Numbered from the stretch's first letter, positions 7,373-16,352 are shown. The stretch: 64,000 nt of DNA from Gemmatimonadales bacterium (GCA_024278175.1 JAJRTS010000110.1:1-64000), one strand, 5' to 3'. Notes: generated by a model not told the origin, from the letters alone. Translations and numbers: made by a program.

Positions 7373-7614
7373 AATTATATAGCAGATCCGGCCAACCGGC
7401 TATTAAAAATTGCGGTGTGTCCACGGTTGGCAGCGTGTCGAAAAAAACGGGGGGCATGGGAAGTTAGCTACCAGGGGTACGCCGGAAGCTGATTCACCTG
7501 CCTTTGACGGCAAAAAAACTCAGGTTTTTTCGCAGCTTTACAGCCGGGAAAGATGTTGACTGTGAGCGGGCTTTGTCGCTTAGTGGTTGTACGGCTTGTC
7601 CCGATCTGGCACCA
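7373..7614. other. Intergenic region without recognisable features
   Basis: About 240 bases between the small element and the terminator of the secreted-protein gene. No gene, RNA or clear regulatory site could be supported here. Confidence 0.5.
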
Positions 7615-7666
7615 GTAAAAAATGCCGGCCACGGGGCCTTCCGGGGAAGGAGGTCCCATGGCCGGC
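7615..7666 (-). terminator. Hairpin terminator downstream of the secreted repeat protein
   Basis: On the minus strand GCCGGCCA (7659-7666) pairs with TGGCCGGC (7624-7631) and is followed by ATTTTTTACTGG. The loop holds a second small stem (CTTCC/GGAAG). It ends the transcript of the gene at 7770-8576. Confidence 0.65.
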
Positions 7667-7769
7667 GACCGTTGCCGTCTTCGCGGTAAAAACGGCAGGC
7701 CGGCTGCCGCTGGCTGTTTGTCCAGCGGTTCAGCAGCCGAAAACCGTCGTCCGCACCGCTCGGACGTTA

Positions 7770-8576
7770 CTACTTCTCCGTGGCGAGAGCGGTCTTGAGG
7801 TTCTTGTCCTTGAACTCAGCGATGGCGGCCTGGATATTGGAGCGGGTAGTCTCGCAGGCGGCCACTTCACTGAAATCACCCTTCTCAGCCGCTTCGGACA
7901 CCCAGGCGCGGTGCTTTGCGTCGAGCTTGCTGGTAGCGGCCATTATCTTCTGCAGCGTGGCGCGGTTGACCTTACAGGCGGCTACCTTGCTGAAATCGCC
8001 GCTGCTGGCGGCCTGCTCGATAGCATTAAGGTTCTTGAGGTCGACACCCTGGCCTGCCAGCGCATAACTGGCCAGCGCGGTACGGATCTTCTCGCGGGTG
8101 GCGGAGCAGGCGGCTACCTTACTGAAATCACCACTCTTAAGGGCGGCTTTCACATTGGCTTCGGTTTTACCGCTGAAAACGCCGGTGGAGGTCAGTTTTT
8201 TCAGGGCCTCGCGAGTGGTGGCGCATGCTTCCACCTTGCTGAAATCACCGCTGTTGGACGCCAGGTAGATATTCTGTAGTACCTTGGCGTCGATATCGGC
8301 GGTCTGCTTGGTGCTGCAGGCTGCCCCGTCGGCGCTGGTTTTCTTGCCGGCGGCGCAACTGGCGCCCGCGGTCTTGTGGGTGGAACCGGCTGCGGCGGTG
8401 CTGCAGGCTGCCCCGTCGGCGCTGGCTTTCTTGCCGGCGGCACAACTGGCGCCCGCGGTTTTGCTCTTGATTTTGCCGGCCGGACAGCTTTCGGCCGCGA
8501 ACGTGGTGGTACCGGCCACGAACAGGCCTGCCGCTAGAAAGAGCGAGAATTTCATTATCAGGTTCTTGCAGTTCAT
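7770..8576 (-). CDS. Secreted Cys-containing repeat protein of unknown function
   Basis: 268 aa. The start MNCKNLIMKF follows AAGGAGG, and residues 1-28 form a signal peptide ending TTFAAE. The mature protein has two copies of KTAGASCAAGKK(A/T)SADG, each closing AACST (about residues 39-90), then four copies of a roughly 36-residue unit with the core (S/K)GDFS(K/E)V(A/E)AC and an Arg four residues after the Cys (near residues 108, 147, 187 and 227). Each unit carries one Cys, so the protein could bind metal or form disulfides; this is inference. No family is recognised. It follows an anti-sigma/ECF sigma pair on the same strand, suggesting envelope-stress control. Confidence 0.75.
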   Translation of the reverse strand: MNCKNLIMKFSLFLAAGLFVAGTTTFAAESCPAGKIKSKTAGASCAAGKKASADGAACSTAAAGSTHKTAGASCAAGKKTSADGAACSTKQTADIDAKVLQNIYLASNSGDFSKVEACATTREALKKLTSTGVFSGKTEANVKAALKSGDFSKVAACSATREKIRTALASYALAGQGVDLKNLNAIEQAASSGDFSKVAACKVNRATLQKIMAATSKLDAKHRAWVSEAAEKGDFSEVAACETTRSNIQAAIAEFKDKNLKTALATEK

Positions 8577-8620
8577 CCATCCTCCTTCGGGGAGAGTACC
8601 CCATTGGTTATGGCCACAGC

Positions 8621-9424
8621 TTATCTGCGGCCGAGAAAGCTCAATGCGCAAGTACTGTCTGCCACCAGGGCGTAACCGTTCCCCCCTTCGGACCAGACAA
8701 TCACGTCGAAGTTCTTGTCCTTATCCTTAGCCGACGGACAATTTAATTTCGAACCGTGGACAACCTCCTTGTCGACATTTTCCGGCAGGCCGAAATCCCG
8801 GCTGCGGAATTGAATAATGGCGCAACGTGACTGCTGCCGCGCCTGGGAAACCCAGCGGCTATAAACAGCCGGATAGACGCCCAGCGAACCGCTGCGTCCG
8901 CCGATCAGGCTGAGTCCCGACTGGACGGGCGGCATCTTGACCGGGAACGGTACCGAACCATCCAGGTGACGGGCCATGTAGTCAGGGTCCAGCGTAATTA
9001 CGCTGATATCCTGGTCGTTGACGTAACGGGCCAGGGCCAACTCGGCCACCCGGGCAATTTTCTTGCTGGCAGCCGACTGCTCGCGAACGTAAAACATGCC
9101 GCCGCCGAGCCCCAGCAGCAACACAACCGTAGCGGCCACGCGCAGCAGCGGCGAGGCGATTATTTTACCCAGCCGGCGCTCACCTGTGGACGACGGTATC
9201 CGCAGGAGTGTGTCGGAGAGAGCGGCCGGCAGCTCCACTTTGATCAACTCCAGCCGTATCCGCTCGTTTTCCTCCAGCAGGCTCAGCCACTCATCGCGCG
9301 CCCAGCTTTCTCCTGCGGCCAGCTCGGCCTCCAGTTCACTGCGCATCGTATCGCCGGGAGGCAACAGCGAGACCTCCAGCATCCGCAGGCGAAGAATCTC
9401 TTTAGGGTCGTTGCGCATGTTCAT
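8621..9424 (-). CDS. Putative membrane-anchored anti-sigma factor
   Basis: 267 aa. The N-terminal part (about 1-85) is acidic and helical; one membrane segment, LLRVAATVVLLLGLGGGMFYV, lies at about residues 90-112; the rest is predicted outside the cytoplasm. This layout and the position downstream of an ECF sigma gene on the same strand are typical of anti-sigma factors. No zinc-binding HxxxCxxC motif is seen, so it is not the classical ZAS type. The extracytoplasmic part (SLGVYPAVYSRWVSQ, ENVDKEVVHGS) matches no domain I recognise. It is separated from the sigma gene by a 205-base spacer with direct repeats. Confidence 0.6.
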   Translation of the reverse strand: MNMRNDPKEILRLRMLEVSLLPPGDTMRSELEAELAAGESWARDEWLSLLEENERIRLELIKVELPAALSDTLLRIPSSTGERRLGKIIASPLLRVAATVVLLLGLGGGMFYVREQSAASKKIARVAELALARYVNDQDISVITLDPDYMARHLDGSVPFPVKMPPVQSGLSLIGGRSGSLGVYPAVYSRWVSQARQQSRCAIIQFRSRDFGLPENVDKEVVHGSKLNCPSAKDKDKNFDVIVWSEGGNGYALVADSTCALSFLGRR

Positions 9425-9466
9425 CTGCTTCCGTCCGATTATTTTACCCGGGCCGCCCCACCAGAG

Positions 9467-9593
9467 GACCGCCTTTGTTCCGTCTAATCGTTTTGTCTGC
9501 CTAAACCGCCCCCACCCGAGGCCGCCTTTGTTCCGTCCAACTGCTTTGCTTATCCAGGCCGCCAGCCGCAGGCCACCGTTGTTTTGTCAAACT
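9467..9593. repeat. Imperfect direct repeats of about 52 bp between sigma and anti-sigma genes
   Basis: GCCTTTGTTCCGTC occurs near 9471 and again near 9524, and a diverged third copy (CCACCGTTGTTTTGTC) near 9573; spacing is 50-53 bases. Between copies the context (AATCGTTTTGTC / AACTGCTTTGCT, then CCGCC) is also conserved, so the unit is about 52 bp, present two and a half times. On the minus strand each good copy contains GGAAC, the usual ECF -35 core. No convincing matching -10 was found. Confidence 0.6.
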
Positions 9594-9629
9594 CCCCCAC
9601 AAGGGGGCCGACTTCCTGTTTGTTAGTGA

Positions 9630-10145
9630 CTACTTGGAGCCGATATATTCCCGTAAAGCGGCCCGTGCGCGATGAATTCTGCTGAGCACCGTCCCGAGTG
9701 GAACTCTCAACTGTTTCGCCGCCTCGGCACAGGTAAGGCCTTCGAGAAACACCATCAGGAAAGGTTCCTTGAAGCGGCCGTCCAGATGGTGGAGCGCCTT
9801 CTGCAGGCTGTCGATATCGGCAAGCTCTTCCAGTGTGCCCCGAGCGCTGTTGCCCTCGGGCATGTCGTTGAAGTCCAGCGGGTCGTGGGCGAACTCCCGG
9901 TTGCGTTTGCGCTCACGGTGAAAATGCGCGTTACGGTAGCGCAGGATACTGTAGAGCCAGGAGCGGGCTTTGTTCTCATCGCGAAGGCTGTCGAGGGATT
10001 TCCACGCCTCGCTGAACGTCTCCTGCACCAGATCCTGCGCCGTGTCGTGCCTGTCGCACAGCCGGTAGGCATAGCGATAAAGGTCGTCCGCGCACGTTCT
10101 GACCATGAACTCAAAGAGCTTTGTTCTGTTTTTTCCCGGGATCAT
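9630..10145 (-). CDS. ECF-type RNA polymerase sigma factor
   Basis: 171 aa, typical sigma-24/ECF length. Region 2 (about residues 10-80) has DDLYRYAYRLCDRHDTAQDL and QETFSEAW; region 4 (about 115-168) has LTCAEAAKQLRVPLGTVLSR and IHRARAALREY, a helix-turn-helix for the -35 element. Linked to the putative anti-sigma factor (8621-9424) and the secreted repeat protein on the same strand, which suggests a signal-response set. No region 3, as expected for ECF factors. Confidence 0.92.
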   Translation of the reverse strand: MIPGKNRTKLFEFMVRTCADDLYRYAYRLCDRHDTAQDLVQETFSEAWKSLDSLRDENKARSWLYSILRYRNAHFHRERKRNREFAHDPLDFNDMPEGNSARGTLEELADIDSLQKALHHLDGRFKEPFLMVFLEGLTCAEAAKQLRVPLGTVLSRIHRARAALREYIGSK

Positions 10146-10244
10146 CGCTTGGGTTGTTTTTCCTTTGCCTGTTCACGGCCAGCGCGGGTATCGATTGATG
10201 TGTGACTTTCCGACAAGAAATTATTTCATATATTTCGCAATAAA

Positions 10245-12269
10245 TCAACCTCGTCCACACCTGCGTGCCAGCCTGGCGGGTTGAACACCCAGCTCATGGC
10301 CCAGGACCGCCAGTTGGTTCTCCAGTGTGGTGCGCCAGAATCCACGTGCAAGCCAGCGACGGGCCGAGCTGAGCACCGGCACGTCCAGCACTTCCACCCG
10401 GCCCAGGCTGCCCAGACGGCGCACCAGTTCGTAGTCTTCCATTATCCCGATCTCCGGAAACCCGCCGATCAGCTTGAAATCACCGGTCCGTACGAACAAC
10501 GCCTGGTCGCCGAAGGGAAGGCCCATCACCCGGCAGCGGAACCAGGTGGTACGCTCGATCATTCTCAGGCCGGCGTGATCCGCGTCCAGGTCCAGACGGA
10601 ACGCGCCCGCGGAGATATCCGGGTGCTCCAGCGTCCGGCGCACCAGCGTGTCGAAACCCGGCGGCAGCAACGTATCCGCATGCAGAAACAGCAGGTATTC
10701 CCCGGCCGCCGCGGCGGCCCCGGCGTTCATCTGCACGGCCCGTCCACGGGGGCAGTTCAGCACCCGCAGACCAAGGTCGCGGGCAAGCTCCGCCGTACCG
10801 TCCTCGCTGCCGCCGTCGGCCACGATCACCTCCAGACCGTCGCCGGCGGCCAGCACCGGGGCCAGCGTGCCGGGGAGGTTGTTTCGTTCGTTGAGCGTGG
10901 GCATCACCACCGAGATCAGTCTCGATCCCGGCCCGTCCAGAAGCAGGCCGCTGGCCGTCTCGGCATGGGGCAGGTCATCCGGGTCGTCCAGGTCGGCCAG
11001 CTTTGCGGTCAGCCCCAGGCTCAAACCCGCCTCGCCCACCCTGGCCACTGTCTGCTCGAACACGCGTGGGGTGCTCCACTGGACCCCGGTAAATAGCGAT
11101 GGTGCGCTGCGCCGCAGTCCCACCAGGTAATAGCCGCCATCACCGGCCGGACCGAGCACCACATCGTTGTCCTCCAGCCTGGCGAACGCCGAGCGCAGAA
11201 CCTCCTCGCTCAGCTCCGGCAGATCGGTGCCGATCAGCACGGCCGAGCGCGCGCCATCGGCCAGCGCCCGTTCCAGCGCGGAATGCATCCGCGCTCCCAG
11301 ACCGCCCCGCGGCTGACGGACATAGCTTACGCCTGCTCCCAGCCAGCGCTTGATCGCTGCCCGGCTCCCGCCCTCGAAGCAGACTTCCAGCTCCAGCGTG
11401 GGGAACTCGACCAGCCGTCGCGCCAGCGCCAGTGTCCGGACGGTGAGCAGGCGCTGTACGCGGCAGGCTCCCGCCTCGCCCAGTTTCCCGATCAGCCGGG
11501 TTTTGGCCCGACCCGGAGTGGGGAAGCGGCTGAACACGATCAGGCGCTTTTTCTCGCGCACGCTTAACCTTGCGGCCAGAGTGCGAGCTGCTTCGCGGAG
11601 AATAACGTAAATGATCTTGCCGCCGGCCCCGATCGCTCCGCGCACGGTCCCGCTGACTTTCGAGATCCCGATCCGGCGGCGGTAATCAACTGGAACTTCC
11701 AGTGTGCGCAGTCCCTGGCGGATCGCTTTAACCTGCATCTCGATAGTCCAGCCGTAGTTGCGATCACACATTTTCAGCTTGCGCAGGGCCTCGGCGCTGA
11801 TCGCGCGAAAGGGACCCAGGTCGGTGAAAGTGGCGCCCCAGAACAGTTTCATCAGTGTGCAGGCCAGGCTGTTGCCGAATTTCTGCTGGAGCGTGAGCGC
11901 ACCCCTGCGGGCCAGGCCCAGCCGACGGGAGCCCAGGCAGAGTTCGGCGCTGCCTCCGGCCACCGGATCGACCAGCAGGGCCATGCGCGAGGGGTAGTCG
12001 CTCAGATCGGCGTCGAGGAAGACGACAATGTCCGCGTCCCCGGCCGCCTCGATCCCCGCCAGGCAGGCCGCGCCATAGCCCCGCTCGCTCCGGGTCACCA
12101 CCTCGGCCCGTCCGGTTGCCAGCGCGGCTTGAGCCGTATTGTCGGAAGAGCCGTTGTCGGCCACGATAATTTTGTCGACCCAGAGTGGTATCTGCTCGAC
12201 AACCTTTGTGATCGAGCGCTCCTCGTTGAACGCCGGGATCACCACCGCGATCCTTTTAGCGTGCCTCAC
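10245..12269 (-). CDS. Triple-domain fusion: two GT2 glycosyltransferases flanking a TIGR04282/DUF2064-like domain
   Basis: 674 aa. Domain 1 (about 5-230) is GT2: VVIPAFNEERS, the DADLSD metal site and a DPM1-like layout. Domain 2 (about 240-440) begins RLIVFSRFPTPGRAKTRLIG and has LIGTDLPELS and GPAGDGGYYLVGL, matching TIGR04282 (DUF2064). Domain 3 (about 450-674) is GT2 of TIGR04283 type: SVVMPTLNERNNL, VIVADGGSEDGTAE and FLHADTLLPPGFD. TIGR04282 and TIGR04283 are named for arsenosugar loci and are normally separate proteins. It overlaps the upstream GT-C gene by 14 bases, so the two are probably co-translated. The acceptor is unknown; a polyprenyl-phosphate is likely for domain 1. Confidence 0.85.
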   Translation of the reverse strand: MRHAKRIAVVIPAFNEERSITKVVEQIPLWVDKIIVADNGSSDNTAQAALATGRAEVVTRSERGYGAACLAGIEAAGDADIVVFLDADLSDYPSRMALLVDPVAGGSAELCLGSRRLGLARRGALTLQQKFGNSLACTLMKLFWGATFTDLGPFRAISAEALRKLKMCDRNYGWTIEMQVKAIRQGLRTLEVPVDYRRRIGISKVSGTVRGAIGAGGKIIYVILREAARTLAARLSVREKKRLIVFSRFPTPGRAKTRLIGKLGEAGACRVQRLLTVRTLALARRLVEFPTLELEVCFEGGSRAAIKRWLGAGVSYVRQPRGGLGARMHSALERALADGARSAVLIGTDLPELSEEVLRSAFARLEDNDVVLGPAGDGGYYLVGLRRSAPSLFTGVQWSTPRVFEQTVARVGEAGLSLGLTAKLADLDDPDDLPHAETASGLLLDGPGSRLISVVMPTLNERNNLPGTLAPVLAAGDGLEVIVADGGSEDGTAELARDLGLRVLNCPRGRAVQMNAGAAAAAGEYLLFLHADTLLPPGFDTLVRRTLEHPDISAGAFRLDLDADHAGLRMIERTTWFRCRVMGLPFGDQALFVRTGDFKLIGGFPEIGIMEDYELVRRLGSLGRVEVLDVPVLSSARRWLARGFWRTTLENQLAVLGHELGVQPARLARRCGRG

Positions 12270-13698
12270 GCAGCCCTCCGCCCCGCCCGCTTTGCCGCCA
12301 CTGGTAAGCCATCAGCGCCAGCACCGGCAGGTATTCCAGCCAGACAATCCAGTAGTCGAATAAATTTACCAGTCCGTGGCCTTCGAGATAAAAGCGAAGA
12401 TAGTAGAGTGGCAGCAGAGCGGTCAGCAGCAACAGGCTCCGCAGCGGCACAAGCGCCAGCAGCGGCAGCATCCAGAGGTAATACCACGGGAACTGGGTGG
12501 GGCTGAGCAGGAACAGCGCGGCCACGGCCAGCACCCAGCGGCGGGCAAGCTGACCGGGGTTGTCCCAGGGGGTGCGGCAGAGCCGGAACACCAAAGCAAC
12601 CAACACCGCTCCCACGCTGATCCGGGTGGCCAGCTCCGCCCAGGGCGCGCCGCCGGAAAGACCGCGCCACAGCCAGAGCGGCAGCATGAACAGGGCGTCG
12701 TTCATCTCCCACGCGCCAAAATATGCGCTAAACCCGCTGGCGTCGGCGCCGAGCCGTCCCGCCAGCGGAGTGTAGAGCAGCAGGCAGACCGCCAGGAACA
12801 GCAACATTGCGGCCACGGCACGGGAGCGGCTCGCGGTGCGCGAGCGCAGCAGCAGCGGCAGCAGGATCACCGGCCAGACTTTTACGCCCACGGCCAGGGC
12901 CAGCAGCAACGAGGCTGTCAGCAGGCGGCGGCCCGTAAGGGCCAGAATCACGCCCAACAGCAGCGGAGCCAGCAGCATGTCCATGTGGGCGGAGTTGTAG
13001 ATTTCTTTGATCAGCAGCGGGTTCCACCACCAGATGGCGGTCATTGCCTGCGGCAGGCCCAGTCGCCCCAGCAGAGTTATCAGCAGCAGCAGCGCGGCAA
13101 CGTCGCACAGCAGCAGCACGATGCGTAACCCCTGGATACTCCAGGGGGCAAGCAGGTGCGCGGCGGCGAACGCGGCCTGGGCCACCGGCGGGTAGATCGT
13201 TTTGAGGTGCGGATGGTTGACCCGCTCCAGCACGTTGCCGGCCTCTCCGGCAAGCGCGGCGAACACGGAGTCCCCGGCGGTGGCCGGAGCGGCTGCCAGC
13301 CGCACGGCCTCGGGCGCGCGCTCGTATGGATTAAGCCCGTGGGCGCTGACCGCGCCGTCCCAGAGGTAGCGATACCAGTCGTCCTCCATCATCGGCAGCG
13401 AGAAAAACATCGCCAGCCGCATCGCCAGGCCCACGAATACAATCCAGCAGAAAATTTTCCGACCGGAATGCATCAGCGATTGCCGGCGCCACATCACGGC
13501 CAGATATGCCGCCCCGGAGGCACCGAGCAGGGCCACCAGCGCAGGCAGCGGCCTGTCTGCCACCGGAGTGGTGTATCCGAAAGCACGGGAGAGGGCGGCC
13601 AGCGCCAGGTTCAGGACAATGAGAGCGATCCCGGCGGATAGCCAGCGGGCGGGGAGAGTACCGGCACTGCCGGCAGTGGCGTAAGGTGTCCGTTGCAT
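12256..13698 (-). CDS. Integral membrane GT-C glycosyltransferase (GT87/DUF2029-like)
   Basis: 480 aa, about ten to twelve membrane helices. A DD-type loop, MMEDDWYRYLWDGAVSAHG (about residue 100), carries the acidic pair of GT-C enzymes, and LNPYERAPEAVRL with YPPVAQAAFAAA is characteristic of the mannosyltransferase or GT87-like group. Such enzymes use polyprenyl-phosphate sugars at the outer face of the inner membrane; domain 1 of the downstream fusion could make that donor. It overlaps that gene by 14 bases. Donor sugar and product are unknown. Confidence 0.85.
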   Translation of the reverse strand: MQRTPYATAGSAGTLPARWLSAGIALIVLNLALAALSRAFGYTTPVADRPLPALVALLGASGAAYLAVMWRRQSLMHSGRKIFCWIVFVGLAMRLAMFFSLPMMEDDWYRYLWDGAVSAHGLNPYERAPEAVRLAAAPATAGDSVFAALAGEAGNVLERVNHPHLKTIYPPVAQAAFAAAHLLAPWSIQGLRIVLLLCDVAALLLLITLLGRLGLPQAMTAIWWWNPLLIKEIYNSAHMDMLLAPLLLGVILALTGRRLLTASLLLALAVGVKVWPVILLPLLLRSRTASRSRAVAAMLLFLAVCLLLYTPLAGRLGADASGFSAYFGAWEMNDALFMLPLWLWRGLSGGAPWAELATRISVGAVLVALVFRLCRTPWDNPGQLARRWVLAVAALFLLSPTQFPWYYLWMLPLLALVPLRSLLLLTALLPLYYLRFYLEGHGLVNLFDYWIVWLEYLPVLALMAYQWRQSGRGGGLREAR

Positions 13699-13849
13699 TG
13701 CTATGCCCGGCTAAGAGACAGGATTACGCGGCCGACCAACTTTCAGGCTGGCCGCAGCAGATAACGTTATTCCGTACTCATTAGCAGCGGTGTGGTGCTG
13801 CGTGCAAAAAAAAACGCCGCGCTGTTGATCCCTCGTACCCTTGCTCCGG

Positions 13850-13884
13850 CAGGCTCCGGCGGCGCTGGCGCGGCCCGGAGCCTG
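13850..13884. repeat. 10-bp inverted repeat in the pgl / GT-C spacer
   Basis: CAGGCTCCGG and its exact inverse CCGGAGCCTG are separated by 15 bases. A run of nine T on the minus strand (about 13806-13814) lies some 35 bases downstream, too far for a classical terminator. The rest of the 233-base spacer shows nothing recognisable. It may weakly separate pgl from the glycosyltransferase genes. Confidence 0.4.
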
Positions 13885-13931
13885 TGGAGGGGATGGGTAA
13901 GACATCGAGGGAGGAGTAGGCGTTGCTCAAG

Positions 13932-14702
13932 TCAGGTTACATCGGCTTCACGGTCCAGGTACCAGATCAGCCTGCCGCTTCGTGGCCGGACCATCGCCGC
14001 GGGATATTTGCACCGGGCCGAGCCGGGATCGCCCAGCACAGCGGAGAGCGCCAGCCGCTTTTCACTTCCCGCTACCATGAACAGGACTGTTCCCGCGCTG
14101 TTCAGCACCGGTAAAATAACCGAGATCCGCTCGGTTGTCCGGTAGCCTTGGGGTGCGTTTACCGCCACGGCCAGCCTGGAATCCTCCCGCAAAACACTGC
14201 TACCGGGGAAAAGCGAAGCGGTATGTCCGTCCGCTCCCATGCCCAGCAATACGAGGTCGAACCGCGGGAAGCTTCCTGTCGAAGTTTTAATTGTATTTTC
14301 AGTCTTGCAAAAATATTCCCGGAGCGTGGAGTCGTAGGCCAGCGCGGTGCTACGCGTATCAGGGTAATCCGCCGTGGGCACCGGATGGACGTTTTCCGGC
14401 GGGATGGGCACCCGGGCGATCATCGCCTGGCGCGCCATCCGGAAATTACTCTCGGGGTGCTCCGGCGGCACGAACCGCTCATCGCCCCAGAACAACGCTG
14501 TGGTGCTCCAGGGCATCCGGCCCGCGAACCGTTCGCCGGCCAGCAGTTCGTAGAGCGCGCGCGGAGTACCGCCCCCGGCCAGCAGCAGGGTAAAGGCGCC
14601 CCTCTCTCTCACCGCGGAGTTTGCCAACCGGCAAACCAGCTCGGCGGCGGCCAGGCTGAGTTTGTTTTTGTTCTCGAATACGCGCACTTCCGGCTGGTTC
14701 AT
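13932..14702 (-). CDS. pgl: 6-phosphogluconolactonase
   Basis: 256 aa, the length of DevB-type lactonases. It hydrolyses 6-phosphogluconolactone, step two of the oxidative pentose phosphate pathway, in the cytoplasm. Family motifs: LLLAGGGTPRALYELLA (about 41), FWGDERFVPPEHPESN (about 71) and LGMGADGHTASLFPG (about 152). The ATG follows GGAGGGAG. It starts 22 bases after zwf, so the two enzymes are probably co-transcribed. No gnd gene is in the window. Confidence 0.93.
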   Translation of the reverse strand: MNQPEVRVFENKNKLSLAAAELVCRLANSAVRERGAFTLLLAGGGTPRALYELLAGERFAGRMPWSTTALFWGDERFVPPEHPESNFRMARQAMIARVPIPPENVHPVPTADYPDTRSTALAYDSTLREYFCKTENTIKTSTGSFPRFDLVLLGMGADGHTASLFPGSSVLREDSRLAVAVNAPQGYRTTERISVILPVLNSAGTVLFMVAGSEKRLALSAVLGDPGSARCKYPAAMVRPRSGRLIWYLDREADVT

Positions 14703-14724
14703 TTACCGTACTCCCTCCGGTCTT

Positions 14725-16296
14725 TCAGCGGGCAACGCCCTCGCCCTCGAGCAGCCGCCAGCGACGGCCATCGGCGGCAAGCATCCGTTCGGCTTCCTGC
14801 GGTCCCCAGCTTCCGGCCGGATAGCTGAACGGACGGTCTTCGGGGCGTTGCTCGGCCCAGCGTTCCAGCACGGGGGTCAGCAGGCCCCAGGCGACCGCGA
14901 CTTCATCGTTACGGATAAACAGGGTCTGGTCCCCGGCCACGCAGTCCATCAGCAGCCGCTCATAGGCCTCGGGCAGCCCCTTGCTGTAGACGTCGCGGTA
15001 GTGGAAATCCAGCGTCAGCGGCACCATCTGCACCCTCGGCCCCGGCTGCTTGGCCTGGAACGTGAGGCTCACGCCCTCTTCGGGCTGGATATTGATCACC
15101 AGCACGTTGGGTTCCATCTGCCCGGCCAGCGCGCCTGAAAACATGCTGTGCGGCACCTGCTTGAATGTGATCGCCACCTCGCTGGTGCGCCGGGGAAGGC
15201 GTTTGCCGGAGCGGATGTAAAACGGAACGCCGTTCCAGCGCCAGTTGTCCAGCCAGAGCTTGGCCGCCACATAGGTTTCCACGCTGGAGTGCGGATCTAC
15301 ATCCGGCTCCTGAGTGTACCCCGGCACTTTTTCGCCCCGGCTGATCCCCGCGCCATACTGGCCCCGGAGGATCGCGCCGCCGGGCCCGTCGAGCGGCAGG
15401 GGCCGGATCGAGCGCAGCAGCTTGACTTTCTCGTCGCGCACCCGGTCGGCGTCGAACGAGGACGGCGGCTCCATGGCCACCAGCGAGAGCATCTGCATGA
15501 TGTGGTTCTGGAACATGTCGCGCAGTTGGCCCGACTGCTCGTAGTAGCCGGCGCGATGGCCCACTCCCACATCTTCGGCCACTGTGATCTGCACGTGGTC
15601 AATGAAGTTGCGGTTCCAGACCGGCTCGAAAATGGCGTTGGCGAAACGGAAAACCAGCAGGTTCTGCACTGTTTCCTTGCCCAGGTAGTGATCGATCCGG
15701 TAAATCTGCTTTTCGTCGAGTACCCGGTACAACTGGCGGTCCAGTTCCAGGGAGCTCTCCAGATCGTGGCCGAACGGCTTTTCCACCACCACGCGCACCC
15801 ACTGGCCGTTTGCATGGTTCTCGGCGGTGAGCCGGGCCGCGCCCAGGTTATCTGCCACCACGGGGAACAGGCTGGGCGGAATCGAGAGATAGAACACGCG
15901 GCGGCCACCGGTGGTGTATTTGCTTTCCAGCTCACCGAGCCGGGAACTCATGCGGGTGTAAAAGGCCGGGTCATCGTAACTGCCCGCCACATAGTGGCAG
16001 CGCCTGAGAAACATGTCCACCATCGGCCCGTCACCAGTGCCGGCCTCGCCCTTGAGCGATCCGCCCAGGCTGGAGCGGAACTGCTCGTCGCTCATTTCCG
16101 TACGCCCGCAGCCGACAACGAAACTCCCCTCGGCCAGCAACCCCTGCCGGTAGATATTCAACAGGGCCGGTCCCAGCTTGCGGTGGGTCAGGTCGCCGGA
16201 GGCCCCGAAAATGACGATACCGCAGGGTTCGAGTTGTTTTTCCACACAGTGGTAATCCCGGTTGGGAATATGGGTGTGCGATACAAGGTCAGTCAT
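14725..16296 (-). CDS. zwf: Glucose-6-phosphate 1-dehydrogenase
   Basis: 523 aa, slightly longer than most (about 490-510). It oxidises glucose 6-phosphate with NAD(P)+. The Rossmann motif FGASGDLTHRKLGPAL begins at about residue 29; the substrate-binding and catalytic motif YRIDHYLGKETVQNL is at about residue 199, with VEKPFGHD before it. The first 25 residues, with several His, are extra. The gene lies between a DUF255 gene (56 bases upstream) and pgl (22 bases downstream) in one leftward run; NADPH from it could feed the flavoprotein and thioredoxin-like proteins of the same run. Confidence 0.95.
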   Translation of the reverse strand: MTDLVSHTHIPNRDYHCVEKQLEPCGIVIFGASGDLTHRKLGPALLNIYRQGLLAEGSFVVGCGRTEMSDEQFRSSLGGSLKGEAGTGDGPMVDMFLRRCHYVAGSYDDPAFYTRMSSRLGELESKYTTGGRRVFYLSIPPSLFPVVADNLGAARLTAENHANGQWVRVVVEKPFGHDLESSLELDRQLYRVLDEKQIYRIDHYLGKETVQNLLVFRFANAIFEPVWNRNFIDHVQITVAEDVGVGHRAGYYEQSGQLRDMFQNHIMQMLSLVAMEPPSSFDADRVRDEKVKLLRSIRPLPLDGPGGAILRGQYGAGISRGEKVPGYTQEPDVDPHSSVETYVAAKLWLDNWRWNGVPFYIRSGKRLPRRTSEVAITFKQVPHSMFSGALAGQMEPNVLVINIQPEEGVSLTFQAKQPGPRVQMVPLTLDFHYRDVYSKGLPEAYERLLMDCVAGDQTLFIRNDEVAVAWGLLTPVLERWAEQRPEDRPFSYPAGSWGPQEAERMLAADGRRWRLLEGEGVAR

Positions 16297-16352
16297 TTAG
16301 TCCGCCTGTTGATATTCGTAAGTTTGTCTGTCCGCCACGGATCAGCTAAGAA

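Noticed and set aside
9467-9593. CRISPR array
   Set aside because: Repeats are imperfect, only two and a half copies, and the 'spacers' are conserved too, so this is a tandem repeat.
13711-13905. Small minus-strand open frame between pgl and the GT-C gene
   Set aside because: Contains the inverted repeat 13850-13884 and a poly-T run, lacks a start signal and any motif.
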